Positions 46,222-55,428 of a DNA stretch of 64,000 nucleotides are shown in pieces. Below the pieces are notes generated by a model. That model was not told where the DNA came from and did not search any database. It worked only from the letters and a program-made list of their open reading frames with translations. Position numbers and translations under genes: made by a program. This DNA comes from SKZT01 sp964478625. GTDB lineage: Bacteria > Desulfobacterota > Desulfobacteria > Desulfobacterales > SKZT01. Where the stretch lies: contig CAYZJH010000001.1 of the NCBI GenBank assembly GCA_964478625.1, positions 150,734 through 214,733 on the forward strand, given 5' to 3'. The number at the start of each line of letters is the position of its first letter. Positions within the stretch are counted from its first letter, which is position 1.

Positions 46222-48531
46222 CTATACACTTAACTCTTCAGGTTGGTTTTCAGAACCTTTCTTTTTCTGCCCATAATCATAATGATAAGCCCTGTAATAT
46301 TTGTAATAAGATCTATACCCATACCGCTGGGTCAGGTTGATCTTATTGACGATACATCCCAAAATCGTTCCCTGAACATTATTCATGGATTTTTTAAAAT
46401 GGCGAAGACCATCACGGGTGGTTTCTCCAATGCTGCTGACCAGAATCATGCCACCGACCTTCCTTGACAGGACCAAAACATCCGCAAAACCAAGATGCGG
46501 TGGTCCGTCGACAATGATACGGTCAAACATCGCAGACGACTTTTTAAGCAATTTTGAGAACCGGTCGGAGGCAAGCAATTCCACTGGGTTTGGAGGAATC
46601 GGTCCGGATGGAATCAGATACAGATTGTCAATATTTGTTTTGGTGATAAATCCCTTGTGAATTACTCCGGCCAGGAAACTTGACAAGCCGTTTCCATTAT
46701 TGGTCGTCAGGTTATAAATCTTGTGCAAACGCGGTTTTCGCAAATCAGCATCAATGAGTAAAACCTTTTCTCCGGCACCGGCAAATGTCTGGGCCAAATT
46801 GGAAGCCGTCGTGGTTTTACCTTCACCCTGGGTTGTGCTGGTTATACCGATACAACGAGCATTGGAACCTGAACCGGATAATTGTATGGAAACTCTCGAT
46901 GTCCGAAATGCCTCGGATATAGGAGACCTGGGGTCACTGATAAAAATCTGCTCCACCGGATTTTCCTTTGCGGCGGTTTCCAGTGGAAGCACCCCCAGAA
47001 TCGGAATTTGAAACCTCTCCATAATCTGGTCGGGGTTGGTTATTGTGTCTGAAAAATATTCTACCAGAAAAGCCAATCCAATACCAGCCATTAACCCTAC
47101 CACAATAGCCAGAAGTAAATTGCGTTTCACATTGGGTTTGGCAGGGAAAATCGGAAGTGATGCCTTATCGACGACCTGGATATTGGAGGGAGAAATTCCT
47201 GTCATGGACTCAATTTCCTTGGCTCGTTCCAGAAGACTTTGGTAAATGGCTTTGTTGGTTTCTACCTCCCGTGACATAATCGTGTACTGGGTGGCTCGCT
47301 CATTGAGTTCAAGGGCCTGCTGCTTTTTTTCTTCCATATTTTTCTGGAGCGCTTCAAAGCGGCTCTTGGCAGAAAGGTATTCATGCTTGATCGAATTGAA
47401 TATCTTTTCAGACTCACTGGTGATACGATTTTCTATACTGCTCATGCGGCTCATAATGGCTTTTACGTCCGGATAATCTTCATGGAAAATTTCGATCAGA
47501 TTTTCATATTCCGAGTGTAGTTTCGCATGCTCTTTTTTCAGTTCATTGATCATCTGACTGCTCAACACTTGCGGGAGACCTTCAGGACCGTCTTTTACTG
47601 CCTGCTCATACAAAGTCTCTTTCGCGATAAGGTCGGCTTCGGCTTGACCCAATGCAGCATTGATATCTTCAAGTTGCCTGAAAACATTGTTCAGGCGAGA
47701 ATCCATGGATACGATTCCCGCCTGTCTGGCAAACTGGTGTTGCTTTTCCTCCGCTTCCTCCAGATTGATCCTAGCCCGGTCGATTTGTTTCATCAGATAT
47801 TGACGAGCTTTACCGGAAGAGTCCATCCGCTGATCCATTTTCCATGCGACAAACTCCTCCATTAATTCATTTACCGCGTCCCTGGATAGTTGGCGATCTG
47901 GCGAAATAAAAGAGACATTGATAATCATGGAATTACGATTGGGTGTAACCTCCAGATTTCTTTGGAAAAAATCCATTATCTTTTTATCTTCAATAGTTTC
48001 GCTTATTAACTGATTTCCCGTCGCGGTTTCGCTGTCTTTTGGAGAAATCGAACGGATTGATGATATAATGAATGCTTTTATCCCATCTAAACTAAAAGAG
48101 CCATTCTGATCATCATCGCCTGTAAATACCGGATGATTCTTCAGGTTGATCGACTCGATAACACGTTCTGCTACGGCATTGCTTTTAAGCAGGGAAACCT
48201 GTGTGGCGATAAATTCTTGTGATCTCAATCCTTCGCTGACCACATCCTCAAACTTGGTTACTTTCTGGGATTCCGTGCTCACTTCGATGGTGCCGGTAGC
48301 CCGGTATAGCTTTTTGGCTGATAGGCTGAAAATCAATGTCGACATAAAAATAAAGAAGAGTACTCCCAAAACCATCCATTTACGCCTCAGGATGACTTCG
48401 ATATAATCCCGAAGGTCGATTTCTTCTTCCAAATTATTCGGGATGCTATCTCTGAAATCAGTTGATGGAAGATGACTTCCCGAATTGACCTGGTCAATCT
48501 TTACAGGAACATTGTTGCTGTCTTTCGCCAT
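46222..48531 (-). CDS. Polysaccharide co-polymerase / tyrosine autokinase (Wzc-like)
   Basis: 769 residues. N-terminal Wzz domain between two membrane helices (about 50-72 and 475-495) with long coiled coils; GNVR-type segment before the second helix. C-terminal BY-kinase: Walker A QGEGKTTTA (about 568-576), Walker A' LLIDADLRKPR (about 591-601), Walker B IIVDGPP (about 672-678). Autophosphorylation cluster at 738-753 (YGYRSYYKYYRAYHYDY). Controls chain length and export of exopolysaccharide; substrate of the CpsB phosphatase two genes upstream. Start ATG 48531 is preceded by AAGGAG. Confidence 0.93.
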   Translation of the reverse strand: MAKDSNNVPVKIDQVNSGSHLPSTDFRDSIPNNLEEEIDLRDYIEVILRRKWMVLGVLFFIFMSTLIFSLSAKKLYRATGTIEVSTESQKVTKFEDVVSEGLRSQEFIATQVSLLKSNAVAERVIESINLKNHPVFTGDDDQNGSFSLDGIKAFIISSIRSISPKDSETATGNQLISETIEDKKIMDFFQRNLEVTPNRNSMIINVSFISPDRQLSRDAVNELMEEFVAWKMDQRMDSSGKARQYLMKQIDRARINLEEAEEKQHQFARQAGIVSMDSRLNNVFRQLEDINAALGQAEADLIAKETLYEQAVKDGPEGLPQVLSSQMINELKKEHAKLHSEYENLIEIFHEDYPDVKAIMSRMSSIENRITSESEKIFNSIKHEYLSAKSRFEALQKNMEEKKQQALELNERATQYTIMSREVETNKAIYQSLLERAKEIESMTGISPSNIQVVDKASLPIFPAKPNVKRNLLLAIVVGLMAGIGLAFLVEYFSDTITNPDQIMERFQIPILGVLPLETAAKENPVEQIFISDPRSPISEAFRTSRVSIQLSGSGSNARCIGITSTTQGEGKTTTASNLAQTFAGAGEKVLLIDADLRKPRLHKIYNLTTNNGNGLSSFLAGVIHKGFITKTNIDNLYLIPSGPIPPNPVELLASDRFSKLLKKSSAMFDRIIVDGPPHLGFADVLVLSRKVGGMILVSSIGETTRDGLRHFKKSMNNVQGTILGCIVNKINLTQRYGYRSYYKYYRAYHYDYGQKKKGSENQPEELSV

Positions 48532-48540
48532 AAAAACTCC

Positions 48541-49758
48541 TTAGTTATCACTCACCATGGGAAGGTAATCCACGATTTTTATTTGAAAATGATCCAGCCA
48601 CAATCTCCCCTGAATCTTGCTATCAAACCTATGGCTTGGATTTCTTCGTAGATTCACTGCCACTGCATAACATGATTCCGGAATGGAAAAAAGAATTATT
48701 TCCTGTTTCCAATCCGTGTTCATCGGCACCATATCACTTTTCCAATAGCTGTTGGTGCAATCCATACCCCGGATTTCAATAAAAGGCCGTTGATCTGTTG
48801 TCAGATCTTTGCTTTGCCACCAAAAGGAGATATGATAAGTTTTTTCAGGCAATACCGGCACAATTTGGCTCAGATGCTGAAAATTGATGTTTTCTTCTCC
48901 CCGGAAAACCACTTGAAGTGCATAACGACCCTCAATTGCGTCAGATCCGACCCTCTGGATATCCCAGTGAGATCCTGATCGGCTGCGCCACCCAAACCCA
49001 CTGTTCGACAATGGTAATTCGAATCCGGAATTGGTCATACCATTATTGCTACCATATTTTTCATGAATTTCAGTTGCCCGCCGGAACTCTTTTTGAGAAA
49101 TGAGGAAATTGATATACCGATCATATAAAACATCATCTGCAATTTGTTTTTCCTCTATGGCACTCCATACCCTGAAGGTGTCTTCAGTCCTTTTCCATTT
49201 CATCAACCACTGAAGATAATATGAAAGGTTACCTTTTTCCAAAAAATTTAAAACTGCGGTGGTATCGCCGTCCAGATGCATGTCTGAAAGGTAAAGAGCT
49301 TCATTTTGAAATGGTCCATGAGGAACAACAAAATTAATACATTCCCAAAAAATTTCTTCTAGTTTTAATTCACGTGCAAGCAAAATTTGCGCCCACTTCC
49401 ATTGCACGATATTCCGGGTCAAGTCGTCTGTAAATTTCAGAATTTCTTCAGCCGCTTTCGTGTTTCTGCGCGCTGATTCAACTTGCGCCAGCTTGAGCCA
49501 TGCATCGATAAACAATAACCTTCTGGACAAGGCCTTACGAAAATAATCGGATGCTGAATTCAAATCATTTTCATACAACGCTTTTAAACCTGATTGATAG
49601 ACGGGCTCCACAAAATCAGATGCAGCGAACTTTTCAGGTCTGCTATGGGCATAGCGTTGATTTTGAGCTGTCCGCCAACTTATCCCATAATGAATTGCCC
49701 ATACAGCCAAAAAAAACATCATCAAAGTCAAAAATGACTTTTTTAAAACCACCACCAT
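48541..49758 (-). CDS. TPR protein with carbohydrate-binding-like C-terminus, polysaccharide locus
   Basis: 405 residues. N-terminal membrane segment (about 5-25), then tetratricopeptide-like helices (for example GLKALYENDLNSASDYFRKALS). From about 245 a beta-rich region begins with NSGFELPLSNSGFGW and continues with FRGEENINFQHLSQIVPV and WWQSKDL, resembling CBM4/9-type or galactose-binding jelly rolls. Periplasmic. ATG 49758 has AGGAAACG; a GTG at 49770 is the alternative. Overlaps the cpsB-like gene and precedes the autokinase by 10 nt. Confidence 0.8.
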   Translation of the reverse strand: MVVVLKKSFLTLMMFFLAVWAIHYGISWRTAQNQRYAHSRPEKFAASDFVEPVYQSGLKALYENDLNSASDYFRKALSRRLLFIDAWLKLAQVESARRNTKAAEEILKFTDDLTRNIVQWKWAQILLARELKLEEIFWECINFVVPHGPFQNEALYLSDMHLDGDTTAVLNFLEKGNLSYYLQWLMKWKRTEDTFRVWSAIEEKQIADDVLYDRYINFLISQKEFRRATEIHEKYGSNNGMTNSGFELPLSNSGFGWRSRSGSHWDIQRVGSDAIEGRYALQVVFRGEENINFQHLSQIVPVLPEKTYHISFWWQSKDLTTDQRPFIEIRGMDCTNSYWKSDMVPMNTDWKQEIILFSIPESCYAVAVNLRRNPSHRFDSKIQGRLWLDHFQIKIVDYLPMVSDN

Positions 49759-50558
49759 CGTTTCCTGCACCTAGGTAAAACATCTACCGACCCTGTTGTT
49801 TCCAGTGGAAAGCCTTGAATCACCTTTTCAGGGTTTATCCTGGTCAGAATGTCAATTGACCTGGCATCAACCGCTCTTTCCAAAACCCTTAAAGCTTTCC
49901 GGGCGCTGACCGGGTGACGATTCAAAGAGTCATGACTATCTGTTGCCAAGATGTGAATATATCCTTTTTTGAGAAGATACGATGCCGTCTCGCATACTTT
50001 TTTACCATAGTTTCCCAAAAAAGAGTCATAATTTACCTGAAAGAAAACCCCTGCTTTGATGATATCATCATAAAGTTCAGGGGAAGAAAATAATTGATGA
50101 CATCGTTCCGGATGGGCCAGGATAATTCGATACCCTTTTGCCATGATTGCAAAAAACATTTGATCCCAACCTAACGGCATCCGTTGAAAAGGAGATTCGA
50201 TAAGCAGGTAAGGGCTGCCGGCAAGTGTGAGCAAACGCTTGCCTCCCAACAATTCATCAAGATTGGTATCCATAGCAATTTCCATGCCGGAATAAACCTG
50301 GATATCAATCAGTTTTTGTTTAAAAGCATTCTGAAGCAACTCAATGCTCTGATTAATCTGATTTATGGAAGCCGTCCAGACTGTCCCCTGCACCCAATGA
50401 GGCGTGGCAACCACTTTTGTAAACCCGGCTTGCCGGTACAAAACCGCCAACGCTAAACTCTCTTCCAGCGTTGCGGGCCCATCATCAATACCCGGAAGTA
50501 TATGGCTATGAAGATCGATCATAAATTGAGTGTTCGGATTTCCTGATGTTTTCACCAT
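49743..50558 (-). CDS. CpsB/YwqE-type protein-tyrosine phosphatase (PHP family)
   Basis: 271 residues. PHP metal motifs: DLHSHILPGIDDG (about 15-27), VVATPHW, EMAIDTN, LAHPERC and ATDSHDS. Such enzymes dephosphorylate the C-terminal tyrosines of BY-kinases, so together with the Wzc-like gene it forms a phosphorylation switch. The alternative start ATG 50522 would drop 12 residues. First gene of the minus-strand unit. Confidence 0.9.
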   Translation of the reverse strand: MVKTSGNPNTQFMIDLHSHILPGIDDGPATLEESLALAVLYRQAGFTKVVATPHWVQGTVWTASINQINQSIELLQNAFKQKLIDIQVYSGMEIAMDTNLDELLGGKRLLTLAGSPYLLIESPFQRMPLGWDQMFFAIMAKGYRIILAHPERCHQLFSSPELYDDIIKAGVFFQVNYDSFLGNYGKKVCETASYLLKKGYIHILATDSHDSLNRHPVSARKALRVLERAVDARSIDILTRINPEKVIQGFPLETTGSVDVLPRCRKRWWWF

Positions 50559-51141
50559 CTTAGAAGCAAACCGCTAAACCGCTACAACAGTAATACATCT
50601 TTGCTGTTAGTAAGGCCCGGTCGATGTTATTGACCCCAAAAAATCAGCGGACCGGAGGCCGCAATGATGTCATCCGAATAAAAATAGACAATGCTTTCTA
50701 TGACAGACCCTAAGCCTTTTACCAGCACCAAAATGAATAATTCCTGCTATGGATTGTTTTTGGGATTCTTGCTGTATTGCGATATGCAGCTGTTCTGATT
50801 CAGCCATTACCACTATAGTAAAACCTATAATAAAGATTTTTACACTATAAGTCGCAAAAAATTTTGGTACCATTTCATTAAAATTTTGACAAGTTAAAAA
50901 TTTATTCTAATCAATTAATCACATCATTATTGTTTTGTGACGCAGTAATACAAGTTCGCATTATTCAAAAAGAATCCTTTCAAAACATTCAGGCAGATAA
51001 TCTTTACAATTTCCATTTTTATTCCAATATTAAGCTTTAATTAAGTCAGTCAATTAAAAGTCTACCTTTCATCGGGACTGGATTTCTAAAAGTGTTATGC
51101 CGGTCTTGTTACCAAATCCAAATCATTCGGGAGGTTCGATC
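50559..51141. other. Intergenic region between cpsB-like and sleB-like genes
   Basis: About 580 nt with divergent flanking genes. The right half is strongly A+T-rich (from about 50,875). A TTGACA at 50886-50891 has no convincing -10 at 16-18 bp. A 67-codon minus-strand frame (50670-50873) lacks similarity to anything recognised. No RNA gene, riboswitch or repeat was recognised. Confidence 0.5.
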
Positions 51142-51768
51142 ATGCGCAAGTTATGGATTGCTACCTGCCTTATGACTCTCCTTTTGGTGAGCTGTAATAT
51201 TGCGGCTGACGCTGATATTGAACAGAAGGCTGAAGCTGCAAAAAGTAAGGCAGAAGTATTAGAACAAAAAGCATCAGCAGAGGGGAACAACACGATCCCT
51301 TCACCATTCCAAATGATCAGAAAGCCCGAAATACAGGCTGTAGATCCGGACGGCCAAGAGCCTCTGGAAGATGCGATCACTTGTCTGGCACGCAATATCT
51401 ACTGGGAAGCCAAGGGTGAGGGAGCAATCGGCATGGAAGCCATTGCCAATGTTGTTATGAATCGGCTAGGCCATGAAGGTTTTCCTAACAGGGTTTGTGA
51501 AATCGTCAAACAAGGCGGTGAATTCGCTGTCTGCCAATTCTCATGGTGGTGCGATGGCCGTCCTGACAGCATAAAGGAAGATAAACCTTATTCAATTGCC
51601 AAGGAAATCGCACGAAAAGCCCTTAATCGACAGCTAAAAGACCGAACCGGTGGCGCAATGTATTTTCATCATCGAAATGTAACCCCTTCCTGGTCTTCGG
51701 AATACATTCTGACCGCTAAAATCGGCGAGCATCTTTTTTACAAACCAGGTGGTGATAAAGCAAAATAG
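51142..51768 (+). CDS. SleB-type cell wall hydrolase, lipoprotein
   Basis: 208 residues with lipoprotein signal (lipobox LVSC near residue 18). After a helical linker rich in Ala, Lys and Glu comes the Hydrolase_2 (SleB/CwlJ) domain: CLARNIYWEAKGEGAIGMEAIANVV with the catalytic Glu, VCEIVKQGGEFAVCQFSWW, and AMYFHHRNVTPSW. Lytic transglycosylase or related activity on peptidoglycan. ATG 51142 follows GGGAGG; the frame opens at 51097. Confidence 0.88.
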   Translation: MRKLWIATCLMTLLLVSCNIAADADIEQKAEAAKSKAEVLEQKASAEGNNTIPSPFQMIRKPEIQAVDPDGQEPLEDAITCLARNIYWEAKGEGAIGMEAIANVVMNRLGHEGFPNRVCEIVKQGGEFAVCQFSWWCDGRPDSIKEDKPYSIAKEIARKALNRQLKDRTGGAMYFHHRNVTPSWSSEYILTAKIGEHLFYKPGGDKAK

Positions 51769-52032
51769 CTGCATTTAACATTACAAATCGCTTTCGCAAG
51801 ATATGTTGATCCATTCAAGGTGGGATCCGTTTTTTTCGAACCCATGACCTTTGCCGACACTTGACAAATGAAAAGTCGCCCGGTATTTATCCGATGTCAA
51901 AATCAGGGTTCTGGTGTGGCGAGATAGGCCGAAAATCCAACTGACACCGTAAGACGGGCGTCACAAAGCCTTCCTTAACCTATAATAGATAAGCTTCTCG
52001 GACAAGCCGATCTTTTGGCACTGCTGATTTAA

Positions 52033-53454
52033 ATGGGATATCCCGGATCGTTTATTTGCATGGCCGTCTTACTAGACCTAAAATTATTATTTCTGCTTTG
52101 GCTGATAAATTTTACTCCACCGCTACTCTCTTTACTGGTTGACAAAAAATTCAACCTTCCCATTGATCTGAATAAATCGCTCATAGATCAGAAACCATTT
52201 TTGGGTCCTCATAAAACATGGCGAGGATTTCTCGGAGCCCTTTTTTGTGGATCAACGTTGGCATTTTTATTGGGTTTACCGGTTTGGATTGGCTTTTGGA
52301 CCGCCTTTTTGAGCATGCTGGGCGATCTGTTTTCCAGCTTTGTCAAAAGACGCATGGACACACCCAGCGGACAGAATTTTCCGGGCCTGGATCAGTTTTT
52401 TGAAGGGGCTCTACCTTTTCTGGTACTCAGCCCATATTTCGGACTGGGTTTTTTCAGAACCGGTTTGATAGTGACCATTTTTTGTATCGGAACTTATACC
52501 GGCTCGGTTTTTTTCAAGAACATTTTGTTGAAAGAACCTTTTCCCTGGTATCCCAGAGCACTTAAACCCTGGACCCGTTTCAAGGAAATGAGTTCCTGCT
52601 CTTTGAGTCTAAGGCCTTTTCACCCCTTTTTTCATTTTGAAGAAGCAATATATTATCACTGGATCATCAAATATGTTTTCAAATTTGCAGGAATGTTTGA
52701 TCAGGGAAAACAAAACGCCCTTGATATATCCCTGGTTTCGAAAAAAATCTCCGTGCCGCGACTTCCTGACCCCTTTCTGGACCTCAAAATTCTTTATTTT
52801 TCGGATTTGCATCTCGATGGACTTGAAGGGCTTGATTATCGAATGATCCGACTTCTGGATGGACTTGAGGCGGATATCTGCATTTTCGGAGGCGACCTGA
52901 GAATGTCCACCTATGGGGATTTTAATCCATGCTTGGAATTATTTTCCGGGGTTATGACCAAAGTCACCACCAGATATGGAAAATTTGCAGTGCTGGGCAA
53001 TCATGACTGCCTGGAAATGATTCCGGCCATGGAAAAAATGGGCATAAAAGTGTTGCTCAATGATTCTTACAGGATCGAAAAAGACGGTCAGGAAATATAC
53101 ATTGTCGGGGTTGACGATCCCCATTTTTATAAATGTGCCGATATCGGCGTGGCATTGAAGGGAGTGCCTGAGAACGCATTCAAGATTTTTCTCAGCCATT
53201 CTCCCGAAATGTTCCAAGAAGCTTCAGTTCATCATGTGGATCTCTATCTTTGCGGTCACACCCACGCCGGTCAGGTGCAACTGCCTTTCATCGGCCCTGT
53301 TTTCACCCATTCCCGCTCCCCCAGGTTCATGGCCCAGGGCTTTTGGAAAGCTGGATCTATGCAGGGATACACCAGTTCAGGAGTTGGAGTTTCAGGAGTT
53401 CCTGTCCGTTTTCTAACCCGGGGCGAGGTGGTGATGTTGACCTTGGTCCATTAG
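52033..53454 (+). CDS. CDP-archaeol synthase-like domain fused to metallophosphoesterase
   Basis: 473 residues in two parts. Residues 1-190: membrane domain like CarS/CDP-archaeol synthase (a cytidylyltransferase making CDP-activated lipids), with GPHKTWRG at 58-65 and KRRMDTPSG at 105-113. Residues 250-473: calcineurin-type phosphoesterase of the YkuE/PaeA class, with DLH 258-260, GGD 286-288, GNHD 322-325, LSHSPE and GHTHAGQ. Both active-site sets are intact. A bacterial CarS-like enzyme joined to a phosphoesterase suggests synthesis or turnover of a CDP- or pyrophosphate-linked lipid; the substrate is unknown. No obvious ribosome site before ATG 52033. Stand-alone gene. Confidence 0.85.
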   Translation: MGYPGSFICMAVLLDLKLLFLLWLINFTPPLLSLLVDKKFNLPIDLNKSLIDQKPFLGPHKTWRGFLGALFCGSTLAFLLGLPVWIGFWTAFLSMLGDLFSSFVKRRMDTPSGQNFPGLDQFFEGALPFLVLSPYFGLGFFRTGLIVTIFCIGTYTGSVFFKNILLKEPFPWYPRALKPWTRFKEMSSCSLSLRPFHPFFHFEEAIYYHWIIKYVFKFAGMFDQGKQNALDISLVSKKISVPRLPDPFLDLKILYFSDLHLDGLEGLDYRMIRLLDGLEADICIFGGDLRMSTYGDFNPCLELFSGVMTKVTTRYGKFAVLGNHDCLEMIPAMEKMGIKVLLNDSYRIEKDGQEIYIVGVDDPHFYKCADIGVALKGVPENAFKIFLSHSPEMFQEASVHHVDLYLCGHTHAGQVQLPFIGPVFTHSRSPRFMAQGFWKAGSMQGYTSSGVGVSGVPVRFLTRGEVVMLTLVH

Positions 53455-53605
53455 TTTCAGTCTCTGAACATTTTCACAAAAAGATTTTGCACCCGCCGAT
53501 TTTTCTGCAAAAATTGCGATACCTCTTCGGCACAGCCCATTGCACATTTCTGATGATATGTACGCTGAACTCATTGATATCTTTGCGCTTTTTTGCTAAC
53601 AAACC

Positions 53606-54079
53606 CTACTTTTCCGCCATTGTGGCGAAAGCGGCTTTTGCCCCCTCCTGGATTTCCTCCGGTGTAAGGTCCCTTGTATGGGTGGCGAGGTTCCAGGTGT
53701 AGCCGAACGGGTCTTGCACGGTTCCCATTCGATCTCCCCAAAACATGTCATCGACAGGCATTTTGACCTCAGCACCTGCGTCTACGGCGACCTTAAACAT
53801 CTTATCAACGTTTTCACAATAAACATAAAAGCTGACAGGAGACCCGCCCATGGTCTGTGCACTTTTACTGGGACACTGGGGATTTTCTTCACCTATCATG
53901 ATGAGTGAATTGCCGATCCGGACCTCTGCGTGCATTACACCCTTGCCGTCCGGACCTGGCATTACAAACCGCTCTTCTGCCCCAAAAGCCTTTTTATAAA
54001 ATTCAATGGCCTTGCGGGCATCCTTAAAGATAAACATGGGTGTGATACTTTGATATCCTTCCGGGATTGGTTCTATCAT
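53606..54079 (-). CDS. VOC/glyoxalase-fold protein (PhnB-like)
   Basis: 157 residues. Begins with PEGYQSITPMFIFKDARKAIEFYKKAFGA, typical of the PhnB-type VOC family (only part quoted), followed by MHAEVRIGNSLIMIGEE and DRMGTVQDPFGYTWNLATH. Metal-binding enzyme or binding protein; substrate unknown. The frame runs to 54262 but ATG 54079 with AGGAGAT is the start. Confidence 0.9.
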   Translation of the reverse strand: MIEPIPEGYQSITPMFIFKDARKAIEFYKKAFGAEERFVMPGPDGKGVMHAEVRIGNSLIMIGEENPQCPSKSAQTMGGSPVSFYVYCENVDKMFKVAVDAGAEVKMPVDDMFWGDRMGTVQDPFGYTWNLATHTRDLTPEEIQEGAKAAFATMAEK

Positions 54080-55428
54080 GGTACATCTCCTGGTTGACGG
54101 GGAATCCTTTTGATTCCCCATGTTGAAGTTACAGGGCAAATTGCTTTGCAGTGGGCAATCATGCCAACTTGTTTTAAATGTAGTCTTCATACAGCAAAAA
54201 GCAACAGGTAAAAAATGATCAATGGGCAAATGGAAACCGCATCCTTTAAACCCGGTTTTCACAGTTTAAAAAAAATGAAGACACCTGATTTCAGAAGATG
54301 AACCTTGAACGCCACGCCCCTTCTGCACTGGACTGAAACCATCCTGGTAGCAATCTGCATCCTCATTGTTCATTTTTTCATCGGCCATCTTTAACTCGGT
54401 AACTTTCCGATAAATATCGCCATGTTTTCCGGTTCACCCCACTAAAACAATCGGTTGAAGAAAAACCGATTTTGTTATGAATCAGGTAGGCTTTACTACC
54501 CTACCGATGTGATGTGAAGAATTATCTATTCGAGACTATTTGGGGATCGAACGTCAAAATTTTTTCAGTAAAGCGGCAGGGCCGAGTCTGTGAAACTTGG
54601 TGGAACAACAATTGGAAAATGCGAATACAAAGGATTAAAGTCTTTAATATGATAGGAGGAAACAACATCCTCTATATTGAAAATTGCGAAGGTCGACGAA
54701 CATTTTTCTTGCATGCATGCCGATACCACAATAATATTAGTATATTGACAGTACAAAGTTCTCCGTCATGCCGGACTTGATCTGGCATCCAGAAAAACCG
54801 GGTACCGTAATCCACCTGGATAGCGATAAGCATCACTTTGTGGCCGGCCCCCGCTTCAAGCCCTGGAAAGGCTTCGCCGGTATGACGATACAATAAAATC
54901 GATAATAATTACTTCCAAATACTCATGAGAACTTAAGACTGTCAGGTTAGTATTGTTTGCTGAAAATTTTCATATGGTTTCCCTGTTGTTCGGACTTGAA
55001 AAGACAGGGCTATCCTGATTATTCGCTTAACTGATATCAAGCCTATGCACAAAACGGCGTACTTGTTATACGCAATGGGCACCTGAGACATCCGGATTCT
55101 TTATATCCTTGCGGCAGACAGGGCTGGGATTTCAAAAAAAGCAGAACAACTCCGTTGAGTCCCGGAAAATTCTCTCGGCAGATTGATTATTGGGAAGTAC
55201 CTCTCTAATATGCGGTCATGGGAGGGCTTGGACCCGACAGCGATATTGACGCCCCTGCAGTCATTACCGGGGGGATGATACAGACATAGTTTCTTGAGGA
55301 ATGAAGACGGGTATCGGTTTCTATCGGGAAGACTTCAATCAGAAGGCAGATTGAGGTCAGGAAATCAGGATTGAAGCACAACCAGGCTGCGTCTTTTGAT
55401 ATTGATGGAAAAAAAGAGGAAAACTTAT
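54080..55428. other. Long gene-poor region before the sigma-54 activator
   Basis: About 1.35 kb with no supported gene. It holds a hairpin AATCGGTT/AACCGATT (54449-54471), a smaller GGTAG/CTACC hairpin (54487-54506), and one copy of the palindromic repeat at 54764-54887. A 29-codon frame (54305-54394) encodes a hydrophobic peptide but has no ribosome site. No riboswitch or known RNA was recognised. Confidence 0.5.
54764..54887. repeat. Palindromic intergenic repeat, copy 1
   Basis: Begins CGTCATGCCGGACTTG and ends, as reverse complement, CGTCATACCGGCGAAG, so the ends are inverted repeats around about 124 bp. The inside also has a CCGGA...TCTGGCATCCAG hairpin. Related to copy 2 at 57055-57151. 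The pattern GTCATNCCGG...ATCCAG is common in small dispersed elements of many bacteria. Confidence 0.65.

Noticed and set aside
50670..50873. 67-codon minus-strand frame with a hydrophobic N-terminal stretch
   Set aside because: No ribosome site and no similarity to any family I know; the A+T-rich start region looks more like a promoter area.
51895..51985. Possible riboswitch upstream of the CarS-phosphoesterase fusion (GACGGGCGTCACAAAGCC resembles part of a c-di-GMP-I motif)
   Set aside because: The GCAAACC and GGTAGC-type elements expected for that riboswitch are absent and no consistent fold could be drawn.
54305..54394. 29-codon hydrophobic frame starting with TTG
   Set aside because: No ribosome site, non-ATG start and no recognised family; could be chance.
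55209..55289. Short frame AVMGGLGPDSDIDAPAVITGG upstream of the sigma-54 activator, faintly like a decayed enzyme end
   Set aside because: Closed by stops on both sides after 26 codons and not matched convincingly to any family.
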